A DNA stretch of 64,000 bases from Rhizobium sp. R634. GTDB taxonomy: Bacteria > Pseudomonadota > Alphaproteobacteria > Rhizobiales > Rhizobiaceae. Under the pieces are notes generated by a model, which saw nothing but the letters and a program-made list of their open reading frames with translations, ran no database searches and had not been told where the DNA came from. The DNA is taken from positions 186,001 to 250,000 of the forward strand of contig NZ_LOKW01000001.1 of assembly GCF_002211305.1 (NCBI RefSeq), given 5' to 3'. This document shows, one piece after another, positions 19,632 to 28,726 of the stretch. How positions within the stretch are numbered: position 1 is the stretch's first letter; each line of letters begins with the position of its first letter. The position numbers were made by a program, and so were the translations under genes.

Positions 19632-19861
19632 GCTGTTAAATACCTCAAAAATCAGAGCATACTGCGGAGAGATGGCATTTTGGGCGGCCTGTATTGGCTT
19701 GTCAACCGTTTCAGAACGATGACGGATTTATGACGACTTTCTTTATGCTCATTTTTTTAAATAGAGTCGTTTTTGTTCTGGACAAGGGTTTATGAGCGCC
19801 CTAGTTGTTGCTTCGCATCACGAGAGCGCGCCGAATTTCGACGTATAAACAGGACTTGCGG
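19632..19861. promoter_or_regulatory. divergent promoter region between tssA and clpV
   Basis: A 230-bp AT-rich gap between two divergent T6SS operons, clearly poorer in GC than the genes beside it, with a run of seven T (around 19752) and an ACGAC/GTCGT inverted pair flanking it. It must hold the promoters for both arms, so one regulator could control both. No sigma-54 -24/-12 element or other consensus could be assigned by eye. Confidence 0.6.
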
Positions 19862-22624
19862 ATGTCTCATATCGATCTCAATCGTCTCATAAGAACGCTT
19901 GAGCCCAATCTACGTGTCGGTCTTGAGACAGCGGCGTCGCTCGCCGTGCGTCATCAGCACGCCATGGTGGACATCGCCCACTGGCTTCGCTCCCTTCTTG
20001 ATATTGCGGGCTTTTCCGCCGTTTTCGAAGAGCTCGCGGTTTCTTCCCAAGCGCTGAGAGCCGAGCTCGATGCCGCAATCGCCGACGTCCCCCGGGAAGC
20101 CGGCGCAGCACTCGCGCTCTCGCCCAACCTGCTTTCCCTCGGCCGGGAGTCCTGGCTGGTTGCATCGCTGCAATGCGGGCGCAATGTCGTGCTTCTCGCC
20201 GATCTGCTTGCCGCGCTGACGAGCGATTCGGCGCTGCGCGCCGTTATCCGCGGCATTGCCCCCTCCCTGCGCAATCTCGACAGGGCGGCACTCGATAGGT
20301 TGCTGGAGAAGGCGGCGCCCAGCGCGTCCGAACAGCTTTCCGTGCCGGGTACCTCGTCCGGGGACAACGAGTTCCTGCGCCTCTACACCCACGACATGAC
20401 GGCGGATGCCCGCGGGGGCCGTATCGATCCGGTTATCGGGCGCGATCGCGAGCTGCGGCAGCTGATCGACATCCTGACGCGCCGGCGGCAGAACAACCCG
20501 ATTCTCGTCGGCGAGGCGGGTGTCGGCAAGACCGCGGTGGCGGAAGCGCTGGCGCTGGAGATCGCCGCCGGCAACGTGCCGGACCGGCTGAAAGATGTGA
20601 AACTGCTGCTCCTGGATCTGAGCCTGCTGCAGGCAGGCGCCGGCGTCAAAGGCGAATTCGAGCGGCGGCTGCATGGCGTGGTCGACGCGGTGAAGACCTC
20701 GCCGCAGCCGATCATCCTGTTTATCGACGAAGCCCATGGGCTGATCGGCGCCGGCGGGCAGGCGGGCCAGGGCGATGCTGCCAACATTCTGAAGCCCGCT
20801 TTGGCGCGCGGCGAGCTGCGCACGATCGCGGCGACGACCTGGGGCGAATACAAGCGCTTCATCGAGAAGGACGCGGCCCTGACCCGCCGCTTCCAGACCG
20901 TGCATGTTCGCGAACCCGACGAGGAATCGGCGATCCGCATGCTGCGCGGCGTGGCCGAAAGCCTGAAAGCGCATCACAAGGTCCGCATCCGCGACGAGGC
21001 GATCGTCGCCGCCGTCCGGCTTTCGGCGCGCTATCTGCCGGACCGGCAGCTGCCCGACAAGGCGATCAGCCTGATCGACACGGCCGCTGCGGCGGTCGCG
21101 CTTGCGCGCCAGACGATGCCGGAGGCGCTGAAATCGCTTTCCGAGGAACGCGATCTTCTGGAAGCCGAGTCAAGCTGGCTGGCGCGCGAACCGGAGACAC
21201 CGGAAAAGCTCGCCAGGCTTGAAGAGATCGCCGTCAAGCAGCGGGAGATCCTCGCGGAAATCGAGGCGCTCCGGTCGAAATTCGACGAGGAGAACCGGCT
21301 CGTCCGCGAGGCCGACCGGCTGGAAGAATTCTTCTCTCCCGACGATGCCGTCACTCCGCTGGCGCCGGCCGACAATTCTGGCGACGGCACGAATGTCGCG
21401 CCATTCCCGCCGCAGGCCATGACGGCGGAAAGCGCGCGGGCAGCCCTCGCCGCGACCGAACGCAGCCTGGCGGCAGTGACGGACCGCACGCCGCTGCTGC
21501 CGCGCGTCGTCGATAAGGAAGTCGTCGCCGCCGTGGTCGCCCGCTGGACCGGAATTCCGCTCGGCAAGCTGCTCGCCGACCAGATCGAGACCGTCAAGAC
21601 GCTCGATGCCCGCCTGAAGGAAAGGGTGCTGGGGCAGGATGCGGCGATCGGTCGGATCGCCTCGGCCATGCGCGCGGCGCGCGCCGGGCTCTCCGATCCC
21701 CGCCGCCCGCCGGCCGTCTTCCTGCTCGTCGGCACGTCCGGCACCGGCAAGACCGAAACCGCGCTGTCGCTTGCCGACATGCTCTATGGCGGCAGCCGTT
21801 ATCTCACCACCATCAACATGTCCGAGTTCAAGGAGGAGCATAAGATTTCCATGCTCCTCGGCTCGCCGCCCGGCTATGTCGGCTACGGCGAAGGCGGCGT
21901 GCTGACGGAAGCGGTCAGGCGCAGGCCCTATGGCGTGCTGCTGCTCGACGAGATCGACAAGGCGCATCCCGGCGTTCAGGAAATCTTCTACCAGGTGTTC
22001 GACAAGGGAACGCTGCGCGACGGCGAAGGCCGCGACATCGATTTCAAGAACACCACTATCGTCATGACCGCCAATACCGGCTCGGAGATGATCGCAGCCC
22101 TTGCCGCCGATCCCGAGACCATGCCGGAGGCGGATGTGCTGGAAGCGATGCTGCTGCCGGAACTGCAGAAGCATTTCAAGCCGGCCTTCCTCGGCCGCAC
22201 CACCGTGCTGCCCTTCATGCCGCTTGGGTCCGAGACGCTGTCCGGCATCGTCGATATCCAGATCGGCCGCATCCGCGAGCGGGTCGGGACGACCTACGGG
22301 ACGACGCTTTCGCTCTCGCCGCAGGCGCGCGAGGCGCTGATTTCCCGCGCCCGCACCAGCGAGATGGGCGCCCGCGCCATCGAGGTGATGATCGCGCGCG
22401 ACCTGCTGCCCGTTCTTTCGACGTTTTTCCTCGAAGCGGTCGCGCAGCAGAAGAAGATTACGGGGATCACCATCGGTTACGACGGCCATCAATTCGGCCT
22501 TGATGCCGAAGAGGCCGCCCCACAGGAATTCGGCACGCCGGGGGAAAGCCGGTTGTCGGATGAAGTAACCCCGAGCCGCAAACGTACTCGGGGAGCAGCG
22601 AAAAGAAAGGCAACTACGCCTTAG
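19862..22624 (+). CDS. clpV: ClpV/TssH, T6SS sheath-recycling AAA+ ATPase
   Basis: A 920-residue ClpB-like double-ring ATPase. The first AAA+ module has Walker A GEAGVGKT at about residue 217 and Walker B ILFIDEAH. The second has GTSGTGKT at about 625 and VLLLDEIDKAHP. A coiled middle segment lies between them, and the N-terminal domain (1-165) is the sheath-binding part. ClpV disassembles contracted TssB/TssC sheaths. The ATG at 19862 with upstream AGGA is chosen over an in-frame start 19 codons earlier. The C-terminus is an extended basic tail (KRTRGAAKRKATTP), probably flexible. Confidence 0.97.
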   Translation: MSHIDLNRLIRTLEPNLRVGLETAASLAVRHQHAMVDIAHWLRSLLDIAGFSAVFEELAVSSQALRAELDAAIADVPREAGAALALSPNLLSLGRESWLVASLQCGRNVVLLADLLAALTSDSALRAVIRGIAPSLRNLDRAALDRLLEKAAPSASEQLSVPGTSSGDNEFLRLYTHDMTADARGGRIDPVIGRDRELRQLIDILTRRRQNNPILVGEAGVGKTAVAEALALEIAAGNVPDRLKDVKLLLLDLSLLQAGAGVKGEFERRLHGVVDAVKTSPQPIILFIDEAHGLIGAGGQAGQGDAANILKPALARGELRTIAATTWGEYKRFIEKDAALTRRFQTVHVREPDEESAIRMLRGVAESLKAHHKVRIRDEAIVAAVRLSARYLPDRQLPDKAISLIDTAAAAVALARQTMPEALKSLSEERDLLEAESSWLAREPETPEKLARLEEIAVKQREILAEIEALRSKFDEENRLVREADRLEEFFSPDDAVTPLAPADNSGDGTNVAPFPPQAMTAESARAALAATERSLAAVTDRTPLLPRVVDKEVVAAVVARWTGIPLGKLLADQIETVKTLDARLKERVLGQDAAIGRIASAMRAARAGLSDPRRPPAVFLLVGTSGTGKTETALSLADMLYGGSRYLTTINMSEFKEEHKISMLLGSPPGYVGYGEGGVLTEAVRRRPYGVLLLDEIDKAHPGVQEIFYQVFDKGTLRDGEGRDIDFKNTTIVMTANTGSEMIAALAADPETMPEADVLEAMLLPELQKHFKPAFLGRTTVLPFMPLGSETLSGIVDIQIGRIRERVGTTYGTTLSLSPQAREALISRARTSEMGARAIEVMIARDLLPVLSTFFLEAVAQQKKITGITIGYDGHQFGLDAEEAAPQEFGTPGESRLSDEVTPSRKRTRGAAKRKATTP

Positions 22625-22665
22625 ACGCAACTAGGCACTCAACCGCCAATAGGAGAGCTGACAGC

Positions 22666-23142
22666 ATGCCGATTTATCTTCAGATCGACGGGATCCAGGG
22701 TGATGCGACTCACGAGCAGCATCGCAAGTGGATGGACATCGAAGCCATTCACTGGAACGTTTCCCGCAACATGAACACCTCCGCCGGTTCGGCCGCGAAC
22801 CGCGAGGCTTCCGAGCCGACCGTTTCGGAAGTGATCCTCACCAAGGTGAGCGACTCCTCGTCGACCAAGCTCTTCCAGGAGGCCTGCTCGGGCCGCACCG
22901 GCAAGCGCTCCGTCATCCACCTCGTCACGACGGGCAATCCCGGCGACACCTATATCGAATATTCGCTCGAGAACACGCTGATCGCCAGCTACTCGATCGA
23001 TTCCAACGGCGACCGCCCGGTCGAGACGATCAAGCTGAACTTCACCAAGATGGAAGTGAAGTACACGCCTTACGACGACAAGCACTCGCCGCAGTCGCCG
23101 ATGATCGCCTCCTACGATCTCGCCACCACCAAGGCCGCCTAA
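22666..23142 (+). CDS. hcp: Hcp, T6SS tube protein
   Basis: A 158-residue Hcp with the usual opening (MPIYLQIDGIQGDATHEQHR) and the internal IEYSLENTLIASYSI segment. Hcp hexamers stack into the expelled tube and are secreted in large amounts. A good GGAGAG site precedes the ATG, 41 bp after clpV. Codon choice is strongly biased to GC-ending codons, as expected of a highly expressed gene. Two strong hairpins follow the stop codon before the next gene. Confidence 0.97.
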   Translation: MPIYLQIDGIQGDATHEQHRKWMDIEAIHWNVSRNMNTSAGSAANREASEPTVSEVILTKVSDSSSTKLFQEACSGRTGKRSVIHLVTTGNPGDTYIEYSLENTLIASYSIDSNGDRPVETIKLNFTKMEVKYTPYDDKHSPQSPMIASYDLATTKAA

Positions 23143-23156
23143 GCCTCTCGACATCG

Positions 23157-23184
23157 GCAGTGCCAGCCTTGTTGCTGGCACTGC
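23157..23184 (+). other. perfect 11-bp hairpin downstream of hcp
   Basis: Arms 23157-23167 (GCAGTGCCAGC) and 23174-23184 are exact complements with a 6-nt loop. It begins 15 bases after the hcp stop. No T tract follows. Confidence 0.8.
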
Positions 23185-23189
23185 AACTC

Positions 23190-23237
23190 CATGTTTCCGG
23201 CTGCCTTCCCCGCCCTCGGGGAAGGCGCTGAAACATG
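23190..23237 (+). other. long two-part stem-loop downstream of hcp
   Basis: The outer arms CATGTTTC (23190-23197) and GAAACATG (23230-23237) enclose a perfect 10-bp inner stem (23203-23212 with 23217-23226) and a 4-nt loop. The two are joined by a small asymmetric internal loop. It lacks a terminal T tract; it may stabilise hcp mRNA or reduce read-through to the next gene. Confidence 0.8.
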
Positions 23238-23280
23238 CTGTTTCCGCAGATGATTTGAGAGACATCCTCGCGCTTTGACA

Positions 23281-24369
23281 ATGGAGATGATCGTGTCGGC
23301 TGCAACTGAGCGTTTGAACGATATTCTGGTAGAATTGCCCAAGTACAAGTCGCAGTGGGAGACGAACGTTTCCAGTCCCTATGTCAGGGCCTACGATCTC
23401 GCCATCGATAATTTTCAGAAAACGACGAAAGCCCAGGAAGCCCGCGACCGGATGCTGGCCGAGCTCTTCGTGTTTTCCGCGTCGATCCTGACCGGCAGCA
23501 TCATGATGGCGGCCTTCGCGACGACCTCGGTGCGTGTGCTGGCCGGCCGCGCCGCGTTGAGCGTGATCTGCAACAACAACCTCAACCGTACCTTCAACGT
23601 CATGCATGCCGCCGTCAGCAACAAGGTGGTGATGTTTGCGCTCGGCGGCGTGCTCGACGAAGCCAAGAAGCTCGCCAACAAGCAGGTGACGAGCGCCGCG
23701 GAAAAACTGACGAGCAGCGCGCCGGTCGCCTCCGCGCCGACTGCCCTCAACTTCAAGACGCGGATCGACGATTTCATCGCCATCAACCACGTCTGCGTGC
23801 ACGATTTCGTCAGGGGCGTGCAGCATGACAACACGATCAGCGAAGCCGGCAAATCCAGGCTTGCCGAGCTGGTCGCTCAGACGCCGTTCTGCAATCCGCC
23901 CGAAAGCAGGCGCGTGGACGAAAACCGGCTGTCCCAGAAGATGGAGCTGCTGTTCTACATGAGCGCGGTTCTGGATTCCGACAAGCTCGTGACCTATGCA
24001 CCTTCCACAGGCGGCACTGTCGGCGGCATCGGCCGCGACATCGAATACGGCAAGAAGGCCATTCCGCAGCTGCCCTCGGCAACCGATTATCCGAAATCCA
24101 TTTCGCCGCGCCTGACGGGCCGGCCCTTCCAGCCCTACGATCCCGGTCAGCGTATCGAATACGACAATATCGGATCGGTGGTGCGCGAACGCATCAACAC
24201 GCTCAGCCGCCTCACCGGCAACTCCTCCTTCTATCCGGAGCAGAATTCCCTCGAGAAGCTGTTCATCGACCCCACGAGCGGCGCCCAGATGGCGAAGGCG
24301 GAGCAGATCATCAACCGGCTTTCCGCCGATGCGCGGCCGAAGCAGCTCACCGATGTCAGGATGATCTAA
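23281..24369 (+). CDS. unrecognised T6SS-operon protein between hcp and vgrG
   Basis: A 362-residue protein matching no family I recognise. A hydrophobic stretch at about residues 66-88 (VFSASILTGSIMMAAF) could cross or enter a membrane; the rest is soluble, with charged helical segments and a C-terminal half rich in Pro, Gly and Asp. There is no signal peptide. In A. tumefaciens the corresponding slot after hcp holds an effector and immunity pair, so this may be a secreted effector or a tube-loaded factor, with the next gene as its partner. The start is uncertain: ATG at 23281 or 23287, no strong ribosome site. Confidence 0.7.
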   Translation: MEMIVSAATERLNDILVELPKYKSQWETNVSSPYVRAYDLAIDNFQKTTKAQEARDRMLAELFVFSASILTGSIMMAAFATTSVRVLAGRAALSVICNNNLNRTFNVMHAAVSNKVVMFALGGVLDEAKKLANKQVTSAAEKLTSSAPVASAPTALNFKTRIDDFIAINHVCVHDFVRGVQHDNTISEAGKSRLAELVAQTPFCNPPESRRVDENRLSQKMELLFYMSAVLDSDKLVTYAPSTGGTVGGIGRDIEYGKKAIPQLPSATDYPKSISPRLTGRPFQPYDPGQRIEYDNIGSVVRERINTLSRLTGNSSFYPEQNSLEKLFIDPTSGAQMAKAEQIINRLSADARPKQLTDVRMI

Positions 24370-24379
24370 GGCGGTGTCG

Positions 24380-25303
24380 ATGCTGTTGACCGGTCTTTTC
24401 AAGCAGGGATTGATGGGGCGCATGCGATGGCCCCTGGTTGCGGCCGCTTTCGCGGGCGTCATGGTCGCGAGCGCTGCCGCCATGATCGGCGCATCCGACT
24501 CCACCGATCGCTCCCTGCTTGAGATCGAAGCGGTATCGTCGCGCCTTTTTGCCACGCCGGCCGCCGTTGAAAGCGTCGCCAAGGCTGCCGCCGACCGGAG
24601 CGTTCTCACCTCGGATGCGCAGCCGCTGCTCGAGACCGCTGCGCGGTCTTCCTTCGACGCCGATGGCATGCTTGCCGAAATCTCGAAAGCGGTGGCTGCG
24701 GCTGGCGGCGATGCCGCAGATCCCAAGGCTTTCGCCAAAGCGGCCGCGGCATGGCAAGAGGGGCAGGCAAAGGTCGCGCGCATGTACCAGGCGCAGGATC
24801 AGGCAGCCGCGAAGGAGATCGAAACACGCCTTGCCGACCCTGACAAAGGCCCCGCTATCAAAGCGCTTGCCGATCTGATGGCCGGCCCGGATCTTGCCGT
24901 GGAAAGCGCCGTCACCTCGCAAGCCATGTATCTGTCGCTGGAGGCCCTCTCCAGCGCCGATGCCGGAAAACTGGCGTCGGTTTCGCAGGACAATCTGCAA
25001 TCCGAGATGAAGGGCGTGATCGCCTCGCTGCGTGCGAGAAGCGAAAACGAGAAGCCGCTTCCCAAGGACATGGCGCGGGCCGACGAAAAGGCGCGGCTGA
25101 CCTTCGTGCTGGCCACCCTGCCGCCGGAAGACCTGTCGGTGCTGACGGAATTCTATGAGAGCTCGGGCGGAAAGGCCAAGCGCGACGCGCTCGTCGAAAG
25201 TTACAGGCGGGTGTCCGACCAGGCCAATGGCGAGATGCTGGGACGATATTTCCAGGCGCTGGCGGATTACCTCAAGACCCATCCTCGGCCGCAGCAGCAG
25301 TAA
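24380..25303 (+). CDS. exported or membrane-anchored protein of unknown function in the hcp operon
   Basis: A 307-residue protein with an N-terminal hydrophobic segment at about residues 16-38 (WPLVAAAFAGVMVASAAA) after basic residues. It is a signal peptide or anchor, so the Ala-rich helical remainder is probably periplasmic. The last 60 residues (LSVLTEFYESSGGKAKRDALV) resemble DUF2059-like helical domains, a weak impression only. The ATG at 24380 follows GGCGG and lies 10 bp after the preceding stop. Its periplasmic location would suit an immunity protein for an envelope-targeting effector encoded just upstream, but nothing in the sequence proves that. Confidence 0.7.
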   Translation: MLLTGLFKQGLMGRMRWPLVAAAFAGVMVASAAAMIGASDSTDRSLLEIEAVSSRLFATPAAVESVAKAAADRSVLTSDAQPLLETAARSSFDADGMLAEISKAVAAAGGDAADPKAFAKAAAAWQEGQAKVARMYQAQDQAAAKEIETRLADPDKGPAIKALADLMAGPDLAVESAVTSQAMYLSLEALSSADAGKLASVSQDNLQSEMKGVIASLRARSENEKPLPKDMARADEKARLTFVLATLPPEDLSVLTEFYESSGGKAKRDALVESYRRVSDQANGEMLGRYFQALADYLKTHPRPQQQ

Positions 25304-25332
25304 TTCGGCTTTCCAAGACGGAACGTGATGTT

Positions 25333-27657
25333 ATGGACGATTTGCAATCCCTCGCCGCCGATTTCATCCAGGCGAACCGTATTCTGAAGATCGTTTCGCC
25401 GCTCGGCGAGGACCAGCTTCTGCCGGAGCGCGTGACGATCGAGGAAGGCATTTCTTCGCTCTTCGAAATCAAGGTTTCGGCGCGCGCCAAGAAGCCATCC
25501 GTCAAGCCGGAGGAGCTGATCGGCCGGCTGATGGATGTTTCCGTGGAGGTGCAGCAGGGCGATGGCGAGGGTGGCGTGCGCCGGCCGTTCAACGGTCTGG
25601 TGACCGAGCTCAACGAAGGCCCGCCGATCACCCGCGGCCTGCGCTCCTATTCCATGGTGCTGAGGCCGCAAATGTGGCTCTTATCGCGCCGATCCGACTG
25701 CCGCATCTGGATGGACAAGACCTCCGTCGACATCGTCGAAACGCTGTTTTCCGAGCATGGCATCCCGGCGCCCGATACGTCGGGCGTAATCACGCCACCG
25801 CCGCCGCAGCATTATTCGGTGCAGTGGAACGAAACCGACCTTGCCTATCTCACCCGCCGCTTCGAGGAAGACGGCCTGTTTTACTGGTTCTCGCACGAGG
25901 ACGGCAAACACAAGCTGCATGTGGCCGACAGCGCCCAATCCTGGCTCGGCCCGTCGCCCTCGGCGCAGGGCGAGGCCCGGGTCCGCCTGGCGCAGGGTTC
26001 GGCCGACCGCAACCACATCACAGAGTGGAGCCGGCGCTATTCCTATGTGCCGGGACAGCGCGCCGGCGCCGACTGGAACTTCGAAACCCCACGCATGGTG
26101 CCCGGCACCATGACGCCGTCGCTCGTGCAGATGCCAGAGGCGACCAAGCGCGAACTCTACGAATATCCGGCGCGCATTTCCTCCGTCGCCGAGGCCGAGC
26201 GGGCCGAAAAACTCAGGATGCAGGCCTCCGAAGCCGATCACGACCGGGTCTTCGGCGATTCCACATCCCGCATACTGGAGGCAGGGCGCCGCTTCACGCC
26301 TTATGAGGTCGCCCATCCCGATCACGTGTATGACGAGCATGTGGTGGTGAAGGCGACCCATACCGTCGTCGACCGCTCCTACGAGACCAACAGCAATGAG
26401 CCGGAATATACCAACACCTTCGAGGCGGTGCCGTCGCGGGTGCCGATGACGCCGCATCGCGAAACCAAGCGGCCGCGCATCGAAGGCACGCAGGTGGCAA
26501 TCGTCGCTGGGCCCGCCGGCGAGGAGATCCACCCCGACCAGTACGGCCGCATCAAGCTGTGGTTCCCCTGGGACCGCAAGGCCAAGAAGGACGGTTCCGA
26601 CACCTGCTGGGTGCGCGTCAGCCAGGTCTGGGGCGGCGGCACCTGGGGCGCGCAGGTCATTCCGCGCATCGGCATGGAGGTGATGGTCGCCTTCGTCGAC
26701 GGCGACCCCGACCGGCCGCTTGTGACAGGCGTGGTGCCCAATCCTTCCAACACCGTTCCCTACGATCTGCCGGCCAACAAGACCCGCATGGTCATGCGCT
26801 CGAACACGCACAAGGGCACCGGCTTCAACGAAATGACCTTCGAGGACGAGGCCGGCCAGGAGAACATGTTCTTCCATGCGCAGAAGGATCAGACGACGCG
26901 CGTGCTGAACGATCGCACCAAACGCGTCGATCGCCACGAGGTCTCTGCCATCGGCGGCAACCGCGCAGTGGAAGTGAGCGGCAACCAGAAGCACGAGATC
27001 GGCGGTTCGGTGAACACGGTCGTCGGCGGCACGGGGCCGATGGCGATGGCGTTGATGAGTTCCGTGCAGGGCTTGGCGGGACAGACAGCCGGGCTCCTCG
27101 GTCAGGCCGGAGAGATCGCGGGCGGTGGCGGGGCCGGGCTTGCTGCTTTTGCCGGTACGATTGCTTCGTCAGCGCTGGGCTTCCTTGGCGCGGGCGGTCT
27201 CGGCAGCCGCGAAGGCGTTGTTTCAGGCGCCAGCCCCCGGGCAGATGCAGGTACCGCTCTCGCTGGTTCAGGTAGCGGAGTGGGGAGTTCTGCTTCCGGC
27301 CTGTTCCCCCTACCGGGTATCATGAATACGATCGTCGGCTCTTTCAAGTCCGATACGGTCGGGATAGCCCGCGCCGAACAGATTGGCGTTAGCAAGGTCA
27401 CGAATGTCGGACAGACATCGCTTGAAAAGGTAGGGAAGTTTAAAAAGACTATCGTCGGTGAGGAGTTTGTCATCGAGTGCGGCGCATCGAAATTCATCAT
27501 GCGCAAGGATGGCACCATTCTCCTCCTGGGCACGCATTTCAACTTCACGGCGTCTGGACCGACGCAGATAAACGGTAAAATCGTTGATTTGAACAAGCCG
27601 GGCGGCGGGTTCTCCGAGGCAACACCTTCGACATCCGACGCGACGGCGAAAGGTTGA
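25333..27657 (+). CDS. vgrG: VgrG, T6SS spike protein with C-terminal extension
   Basis: A 774-residue VgrG. The gp27-like N-terminal region contains QWNETDLAYLTRRFEEDGLFYWF. The gp5/OB-fold part contains DQYGRIKLWFPWDRKAKKDG and WVRVSQVWGGG, followed by the DUF2345-type needle region. From about residue 565 a Gly/Ala-rich stretch, probably disordered or weakly hydrophobic, leads into a distinct C-terminal segment (VIECGASKFIMRKDG). Base composition becomes poorer in GC from about 27300 onward, matching the following effector genes. VgrG carries the downstream DUF4150 effector via the DUF2169 adaptor; the C-terminal part is the likely specificity region. Confidence 0.95.
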   Translation: MDDLQSLAADFIQANRILKIVSPLGEDQLLPERVTIEEGISSLFEIKVSARAKKPSVKPEELIGRLMDVSVEVQQGDGEGGVRRPFNGLVTELNEGPPITRGLRSYSMVLRPQMWLLSRRSDCRIWMDKTSVDIVETLFSEHGIPAPDTSGVITPPPPQHYSVQWNETDLAYLTRRFEEDGLFYWFSHEDGKHKLHVADSAQSWLGPSPSAQGEARVRLAQGSADRNHITEWSRRYSYVPGQRAGADWNFETPRMVPGTMTPSLVQMPEATKRELYEYPARISSVAEAERAEKLRMQASEADHDRVFGDSTSRILEAGRRFTPYEVAHPDHVYDEHVVVKATHTVVDRSYETNSNEPEYTNTFEAVPSRVPMTPHRETKRPRIEGTQVAIVAGPAGEEIHPDQYGRIKLWFPWDRKAKKDGSDTCWVRVSQVWGGGTWGAQVIPRIGMEVMVAFVDGDPDRPLVTGVVPNPSNTVPYDLPANKTRMVMRSNTHKGTGFNEMTFEDEAGQENMFFHAQKDQTTRVLNDRTKRVDRHEVSAIGGNRAVEVSGNQKHEIGGSVNTVVGGTGPMAMALMSSVQGLAGQTAGLLGQAGEIAGGGGAGLAAFAGTIASSALGFLGAGGLGSREGVVSGASPRADAGTALAGSGSGVGSSASGLFPLPGIMNTIVGSFKSDTVGIARAEQIGVSKVTNVGQTSLEKVGKFKKTIVGEEFVIECGASKFIMRKDGTILLLGTHFNFTASGPTQINGKIVDLNKPGGGFSEATPSTSDATAKG

Positions 27658-27664
27658 TGCGCTG

Positions 27665-28726
27665 ATGTCGGTCGACAACCGCACGCCCTTTCCCTCGCTT
27701 GCCTTTCGCCAATATAATCTGACGGGTGATCTGCTTGGTGTGGTTGTCGCCCGCGGCACCTTTAAGCTGATGAACGGCGGTCCTCTGATTCCAGACAGTA
27801 TTCAGCGTCCGCTGGTAATGTCGGATGTCTATGAGGGAGATCCGCATCAAACGCCGCAGATGGCGTGTACTGACCTGGCTCCATTCAAGCCGGGAACGGA
27901 CGTGACTTTCCTCGGCGCTGCATTTGCGCCAAATGGAATAGCCTCCTCCTCCTGGACATGCGGCCTTAGGGTGGGGCCAGTAGAAAAGCGCTTGCGTGTT
28001 CACGGGCCGCGTTGGTGGCGCCCCAAGATTCGCAAAACCTGGCGCGGCTTGTTCGAGCGGGACAAGGAAGATGCACTTGAAGGCTGGGAACTTACCAATG
28101 GTGAACCGGTCAGCTTTGTTCCAATCGACTGGCGACTTGCATTTGGCGGCAGCCTCGAAGGGGGCGAGGTTTGCGATCGAAATCCGGTAGGAATCGGGCT
28201 TGTCGATGAAGCTCGATTTCGCGATAGATCGGAATGGCAGGCACCCCAGATTGAAGACGTGGATATGCCCATTCGCTCCGTAGGCGGTAGACCCGCGCCT
28301 GCCGGTTTTGGGCTGCTTTCACCGTTCTGGGGAGATCGGATTAATAAGGCCGGTACTTATGACGACGCTTGGCTGACACAAAGGCATCCGTTGCTGCCGC
28401 GCGACTTCGACTTTTCCTTTTGGCAGGCGGCGCACCCGGATTTGGTGGCAGATCCCTGGTTAGAGGGCAATGAGCCATTCGAGCTGGACCATCTCCTGCC
28501 GGGGATCGAGATTTTTTACGGTCGTCTGCCCGATATTCAGCTTGAAGTTGTTCTCGATCAGGGCAGGGGGGCAGCGCGCGGTCAGATGGTGCTTGACGGT
28601 GTCCATTTTGACCTGCGGCCTGGCGTAGGACGTGTTTTTCTAACATGGCGAATTGGCTTCCCTTGGCCCGAGCGCCGAGGGTTGCCGCGCATTGCCTTTG
28701 CAAGCTCCGCTCAAGGGGTGGCTTGA
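27665..28726 (+). CDS. DUF2169 family T6SS effector adaptor/chaperone
   Basis: A 353-residue DUF2169 protein (FPSLAFRQYNLTGDLLGVVVARGTF at the N-terminus; WWRPKIRKTW, IDWRLAFGG and LPRDFDFSFWQAAHPD further on). In A. tumefaciens a DUF2169 protein encoded between vgrG2 and tde2 is needed to load the Tde2 DNase on VgrG2; the gene order here is the same. It starts 7 bp after vgrG and its TGA overlaps the effector ATG (TGATG), so adaptor and effector should be made together. It is cytoplasmic. Codon use is less GC-biased than in the T6SS core genes. Confidence 0.9.
   Translation: MSVDNRTPFPSLAFRQYNLTGDLLGVVVARGTFKLMNGGPLIPDSIQRPLVMSDVYEGDPHQTPQMACTDLAPFKPGTDVTFLGAAFAPNGIASSSWTCGLRVGPVEKRLRVHGPRWWRPKIRKTWRGLFERDKEDALEGWELTNGEPVSFVPIDWRLAFGGSLEGGEVCDRNPVGIGLVDEARFRDRSEWQAPQIEDVDMPIRSVGGRPAPAGFGLLSPFWGDRINKAGTYDDAWLTQRHPLLPRDFDFSFWQAAHPDLVADPWLEGNEPFELDHLLPGIEIFYGRLPDIQLEVVLDQGRGAARGQMVLDGVHFDLRPGVGRVFLTWRIGFPWPERRGLPRIAFASSAQGVA

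Noticed and set aside
28645..28725. Longer N-terminus for the Ntox15 effector
   Set aside because: The extra codons overlap the adaptor gene; the TGATG junction gives the natural start.
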